Assembly: GCF_047496725.1 (NCBI RefSeq)
Contig: NC_132970.1
Span: 6,950,001-7,014,000, forward strand
DNA length: 64,000 nucleotides
DNA from: Anoplolepis gracilipes
Lineage: Eukaryota > Arthropoda > Insecta > Hymenoptera > Formicidae
Reading direction: 5' to 3'
Shown: positions 59,549-64,000 of the stretch, piece after piece
Layout of the letters: each line of letters starts with the position of its first letter
How positions within the stretch are numbered: position 1 is the stretch's first letter
Notes under the pieces: generated by a model
The model's input: only the letters and a program-made list of their open reading frames with translations
The model's database searches: none
Told to the model about the DNA's origin: nothing
Translations under genes and position numbers: made by a program

Positions 59549-62430
59549 GTAGTCGTCTTTTGCGTATGCACAAGTTCTTTATGCAATACAAATATCTATA
59601 TATAAAAGTTTTACGTCAGACACCAAACTTTTTCATTTAAGTATTGTTTTATTCATTCTAAAGCTGTTCTCGCGTACAACTAATTTCAAGTCATGATACA
59701 CATAGTAAAACTTATACGCATGAGTATGAAATATAGTCTTGAGTTGTTCATATAAGAGAGAACTTTATATATTATACTATATTATAAGATGTAGGCCATA
59801 TATGTATATAACATGTTTGTAGAGATATACATATATGTATATGTATATGTTTATGTTTGTATATATAACGACGTGAAGCTCTTTCGCTTTAGCTCTGGCA
59901 AACAATGAAGTCAGGACGTATAGCTTATCTGAGACTATCTAAAGATAGTTATAGTTATATCTATAACTTACAGAACGGTATTCGTCTCCAAGTTCCATAA
60001 CATTGTTCTCAATTGCGAGGCACATTATGTTCATTGTTGCAGACCAAAACACTGTACAAGTAGTACACGCCATAGCCTGTTACTACTCACGTCTGAAACT
60101 CCCGTTGTAATTTTATGATGCTCAGACTAGTAGGTTGATTGTCAACCGGCGATCATTATTCCATTTAGCTAGTGTTAGACGAGTAAGCTGTTTATCACAT
60201 CAGTAAAATATTGATCACAATTATCTATTACGCCAAACTGTGCAAACAGAAGTAAAAGTCACTCTCATGTATTTTGCAACTAATTTTACATCAAGTTAAT
60301 TGTATTTCTTATCATAGAAAAATATCATCAAAACTTGTTTAATTATCATAGCTGACACAATAATTATTTCGAATATTTATTCATATATATAAAACAATTT
60401 TATGATTATTAATTTACTTATTATTTATATTAAAATTTTTATTTTTTATTGAAAAACTCTTTACTTTTTCAAAAAGAAGAAGTTGAGAGATACTATTTAT
60501 TCGGATTTATTTTAAAGAAATGCGATAATGTGTTTATAGTATTCCTATTGTATTGCTTTATATAAAAGATCTCTACAATTCTGATATAAATTTTTTATTT
60601 GAGATACAAAATTATCTATTATTTTAAAGTTAATTTATTGAAAAAAACAGTATGCACGCATAATTTTTTTAAGAAAAAAGATTAGACTTTATATTTTACA
60701 TTATCATTAAATCATGTTTAAATAAAATATCCTCTTTCTATTTATATACAACAAAGAAACTTTGTATATTATTATATATCAAATCTTCCTGTTCGTATCT
60801 GGAAACAGTTCCATTATTTCCGTATAAAAGCTACATTGGGCACGAACGAAGACTTCATTGTGGTAGGATCGACGTGTTGCTACGTAACGATTATGTGTGC
60901 TCAAGCGAAGGACCATACAATAGCATCTCGAGAAAGGAAACGTTCCGGTAAAGCGTTCACTTTTGAAACAGCGCGTGAAACTGTACTAAACAATCATCGC
61001 ATTACCGATGAAGTCGTTGCACATATGCCATTATTCTATCCAGATTGAGTTTTATCGCGCTCACCATGTACAAAATAATTCCCGAGAGGCATTCATCATG
61101 ATTTTCAAGTGATGATTACAATCTATAGGAAATGTTATGCATATTATATTATTATTATTATTACATACCAAAAATCTGTAAAAAAAACACTGGCTGCTAC
61201 AGAAGTGTATATGTTAATTTAACGAATAAATTGCAACAATTTTTTTCTCTTTTTTTATCAAATATTTCATAATAGTTTTCTCATAATATTAAAATGTTTT
61301 TTTTCTTGCAATATTAAAAATCAATTGTGTATATTACATTTATGTGGGTATTGAATGTATATTAAATTTATGAATATATCAAATGAGTTAAAATATTAAG
61401 TAATATATTGTTCATTTATAATTTATTGATAATCAATAATTAGAAAGTATCAAAAAATCAGATATTTTCAATATTATTTTATCGTTTTGTTAAATCCTTT
61501 AAGTAATTTAAAAGTAATTTAAAGTTTCTCAATCAAGTTATTCAATATCGCTTTTCGAAATAAATCTCCTCTCGATACCGAGGCAAATGTGATTGCAAAT
61601 TTTCCAACTCAAGTGCTTTCAAATTGGTTCCATATAAATACATCAGTCAGTATACTTGTATTTTGCGGTTTCTATTTTGGAATGACCTACGGACAATGCC
61701 AATCGGTAGCCGCCAATCACTGTTCGCTCGATAGGGTGATATAAATCGTGCACGTAACAATATGTTGCGGGACAATGAACTAATTGCCCGGAGGTCTGGA
61801 AAAGAATTTTTTACACCCGTGAAAATATACGACCAGTCGACTGGTAGCCGATTAAAACGTGCTACAATCCTTATGCATAATCGATGTGCTCGTGTAAGCT
61901 ACGGTGCAAAAAAATGCGCGTTTCCGTGTGTGCAAACGTTACCCTTATGCTAGCTACTGGAAACGAAGTTGTTGAAAAAGCTAGTAGTATACAATTCATC
62001 GTAAAAGTACTTTTCAAATACGCTCTCGATCAATGCATGTCAGTTACGTTATGGATTCGATCCTTTATGACACTAACGTGATGTAACAATGTATAACTGT
62101 GTTACAAAAATGCATAATATATCCGCTGGCCTTTAGCATCGAGCAAATCGACTAACGCTGCCAACGTGAAATCTGTATTCTCTAAATCGTTTTAGATATA
62201 CGTCCTAAAATTGTTATTATAATCTTTGTGTATTTTTAATATAGATATAATATCATTATAATCTTTTCACACAATTATTTCCCGAACTATTTGTTCGAAA
62301 AAATCTTTCACATAGAATTTACTCTGTTTCAAGGAGAACACAATTTTTGTCTAGGTGCCTCCAAGATTTCAAAGTGACTTTTATTTTTTTTAATGGAACT
62401 ATATATTTTCGTTTAATTAAGTATGTAGCC
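59549..62430. other. Mixed region with GC-richer islands
   Basis: Besides the first-exon candidate at 59972-60034, islands at 60800-61060 and 61550-62160 carry plus-strand frames of 63-70 codons with normal amino-acid composition but no family resemblance, and only alternative or isolated starts. The rest is AT-rich. Palindromic TATAGTTATATCTATAACTT text sits directly beside the candidate donor near 59965. Confidence 0.4.
59972..60034 (-). CDS. Possible first coding exon of an unrecognised gene
   Basis: On the minus strand an ATG in a favourable insect context (GCAACAATGAAC) opens a 21-codon frame, MNIMCLAIENNVMELGDEYRS. It ends in phase 0 at a consensus donor, TCT|GTAAGTTATAG. The surrounding 59880-60230 block is richer in G+C than its neighbours, as expected for a 5' exon with UTR. 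I found no continuing exon and do not recognise the peptide. If real, later exons should lie to the left, possibly ending at the terminal-exon candidate at 37088-36788, but nothing links them except strand. A short ATG frame next to a donor can occur by chance. Confidence 0.27.
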
Positions 62431-63111
62431 CATTTCGAAATAAATTCATGAATCTATGATGTGTTGGTCTTCGAAAGTCATTCAAGATCATTTATCATCG
62501 TTTAAATTCTTTCTTCACTGAATGTTCAAAAAAACGTTCTTTATCATCTATATTCTCCAAAAGAAACTTTGAAAAACCTGAGGTATCAACACACTGGTTT
62601 ATTCTGTTTGATTGACAAATTTATTCTGCCTGAAGAACAGTTGTATGTCTTCAAAAATTGGTTATTATTGGCATCTGTTATTCAAACTTTCATATTATCA
62701 GGGGTCATTCAGGGGTTATTCAAACTTTCAGATTATCAGAAATAGAGTCTTCTTGATAAACTTTATCTTTACTAAAGTTCTACAAAAAAAAATCTAGAAA
62801 TGTTAAATCTGGAGATCTTGATGGGAGTCATAATAATAAATAAAAATCGTAATAATAAACTGATTTCTTTGGAACAATTGCGGTGTAATGCCCTAGCAGC
62901 GGATATTCCATGTCTGTAAGCATGAGTACCGATAAGTCGCATCATTTGTGTGAATTCGCCTCACGTTTTTGATCATGTCTATAAATTTCTACCACAAGGA
63001 AAATCTTGTAACCGTTTAGCGAGGAAAGAATTTAAATGATCTTGAATGACCTATGATATATTGATCTTCCAGATCAATATATCATAGGTTAATGAATTCG
63101 TCTCGAAATAG
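62431..63111. mobile_element. TIR element of about 680 bp
   Basis: The left end (62431-62513) and right end (63024-63111) are inverted repeats. Shared text includes ATTTCGA(A/G)A(T/C)(A/G)AATTCAT and TCATTCAAGATCATTTA, and both end with TTTAAATTCTTTC. The right TIR carries an extra palindrome (63049-63089) that the left one lacks. The interior holds a tandem TTATTCAAACTTTCA(T/G)ATTATC duplication around 62676-62740. No intact transposase frame was recognised. Confidence 0.68.
63049..63089. repeat. Perfect 19-bp-arm hairpin with 3-base loop
   Basis: ACCTATGATATATTGATCT is followed by TCC and then its exact reverse complement. It lies within the right TIR of the surrounding element and looks like a local inverted duplication of the TIR tip. 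Confidence 0.95.
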
Positions 63112-63212
63112 TCTAGCTAAATGAAAATATATACTAATTGTAAGACATTGGACTAGTTAAGAGAGAATTGTCAAATGGAGTAAATAAACTACGTGGAAGA
63201 TAATAAGACGCC

Positions 63213-63930
63213 CTATATATATAAAATATCTGATGAATGGTTTTGATCGATTTTTATTAATAACATAAACTGAATATCAAGATAAATTTTTTTTTTTTTT
63301 AATAATAATCAGCCACTCAACAGTTTCATTATCAATTTAGTACATTTTAGTATATGTTCCATTAACGGTACGGCAACATGACGTGTTTAATTCAATACAT
63401 ATACTCGATAAAAAACATCTGGTTAAATTTTGCAATTTTTTCTATAATTCTATCTCTGAGATGGCGTAAATCTCTAATTTTACTGTATACATTGTACAAC
63501 ATTTTTCATGTGTTTCTATAAGAAAACTCGCTTAAACCGTCGTTGGACGACTAATTGCGTCTTATGGTTGGCCGTGCACAAAAATGTGATCCTCGTTTAA
63601 TGATGGTTTAGGTGAGTTTTATTATGAGATGTTTATTTTCAAAAACATTCGTGAAAAATGTTGTTTACAGTGTAAAAATACAATGTGAGATTTATGCTAT
63701 CTCATGGATAGAATAATAGAAATAATTGCGGGAATGATGCCAAATGTTTTCTTCATCGAATGTAGAAATTGAACTCTGTTATGACATGTGCCGTAACGTT
63801 AATGGAATATATAGCAAAATTTAATAAATAGATAATAAAACTATTTGAGTTAATAATTATTATTTAAAAAATTCAAACTAAAATTTAATTCTATAATTCA
63901 TTCTCGGATATCTGTATATAAAAAAATATA
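63213..63930. mobile_element. Foldback family, full-length copy with 338-bp arms
   Basis: The left arm (63213-63550) and right arm (63593-63930) mirror each other: TTCATTATCAATTTAGTA, TTCCATTAACGGTACGGCA, AACATCTGG, GCGTAAATCTCTAATTTT, CAACATTTTTCATG and AAAACTCGCTTAAACC each have an inverted, slightly changed partner in the right arm. The 42-base centre is unrelated. There is no coding frame. The related copy at 50320-50835 lacks part of one arm. It directly follows the TIR element ending at 63111. Confidence 0.78.
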
Positions 63931-64000
63931 TATATTTTTTTTAATCTTTTGTTTTACGGCAAAGAATAAACAGTGCGTAAACAGAGGCTTTTTAATTAAA

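Noticed and set aside
60836..61953. Plus-strand frames of 63-70 codons at 60836 and 61762
   Set aside because: They begin at isolated or alternative starts, resemble no protein I know, and have no donors or acceptors nearby.

Overview
The window looks like a piece of an arthropod nuclear genome, most likely a hymenopteran and plausibly an ant. It is roughly 70% A+T, with long (GA)n, (AT)n and (GT)n microsatellites, intron-containing coding exons with GTAAGT donors and YAG acceptors, and many short palindromic DNA elements. There is no operon structure, no long uninterrupted protein gene, no rRNA and no CRISPR array. The taxon is an inference from base composition, repeat style and the style of the exons.

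The only gene I can name with some assurance is on the minus strand. Its first coding exon (36053 to 35763) encodes a signal peptide and a low-complexity linker. A 2.58 kb intron follows, and then a second exon (33185 to 33014) that resembles the start of an amino-terminal ligand-binding domain of an NMDA-type glutamate receptor subunit 2. The exon phases match. No further exon of that gene was found to the left, so bases 1 to 33013 are probably the inside of one very long second intron. Two weaker exon candidates lie upstream on the same strand: a possible terminal exon (37088 to 36788) and a possible first coding exon (60034 to 59972). They may belong to one or two neighbouring genes that I do not recognise.

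Left third (1-16 kb): a cluster of DNA transposon remnants at 2151-3432, a diverged duplicated repeat (4148-4590 and 5720-6165), a decayed coding frame (8541-9109), a foldback element (9199-9503), an exon-like pair with no consistent frame (10636-10905) and a GC-richer island (13440-15290) with a TATA-like box and a (CT)n tract. Middle (16-36 kb): mostly AT-rich intronic sequence with scattered GC-richer islands and one imperfect hairpin (about 24125-24440).

Right part (39-64 kb): unusually rich in foldback (long inverted-repeat) elements. These include a 2.8 kb imperfect palindrome with arms over 1 kb (47383-50150), a three-level nest of elements (43189-44265), two copies of one foldback family (50320-50835, 63213-63930), another foldback at 39376-40035, a nearly perfect 114-bp-arm hairpin (59311-59548) and a TIR element (62431-63111). 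I found no evidence of a new multi-gene system. The most interesting content is this density of hairpin-forming elements and their nesting. All coordinates for repeats were read by eye and may be off by some bases.
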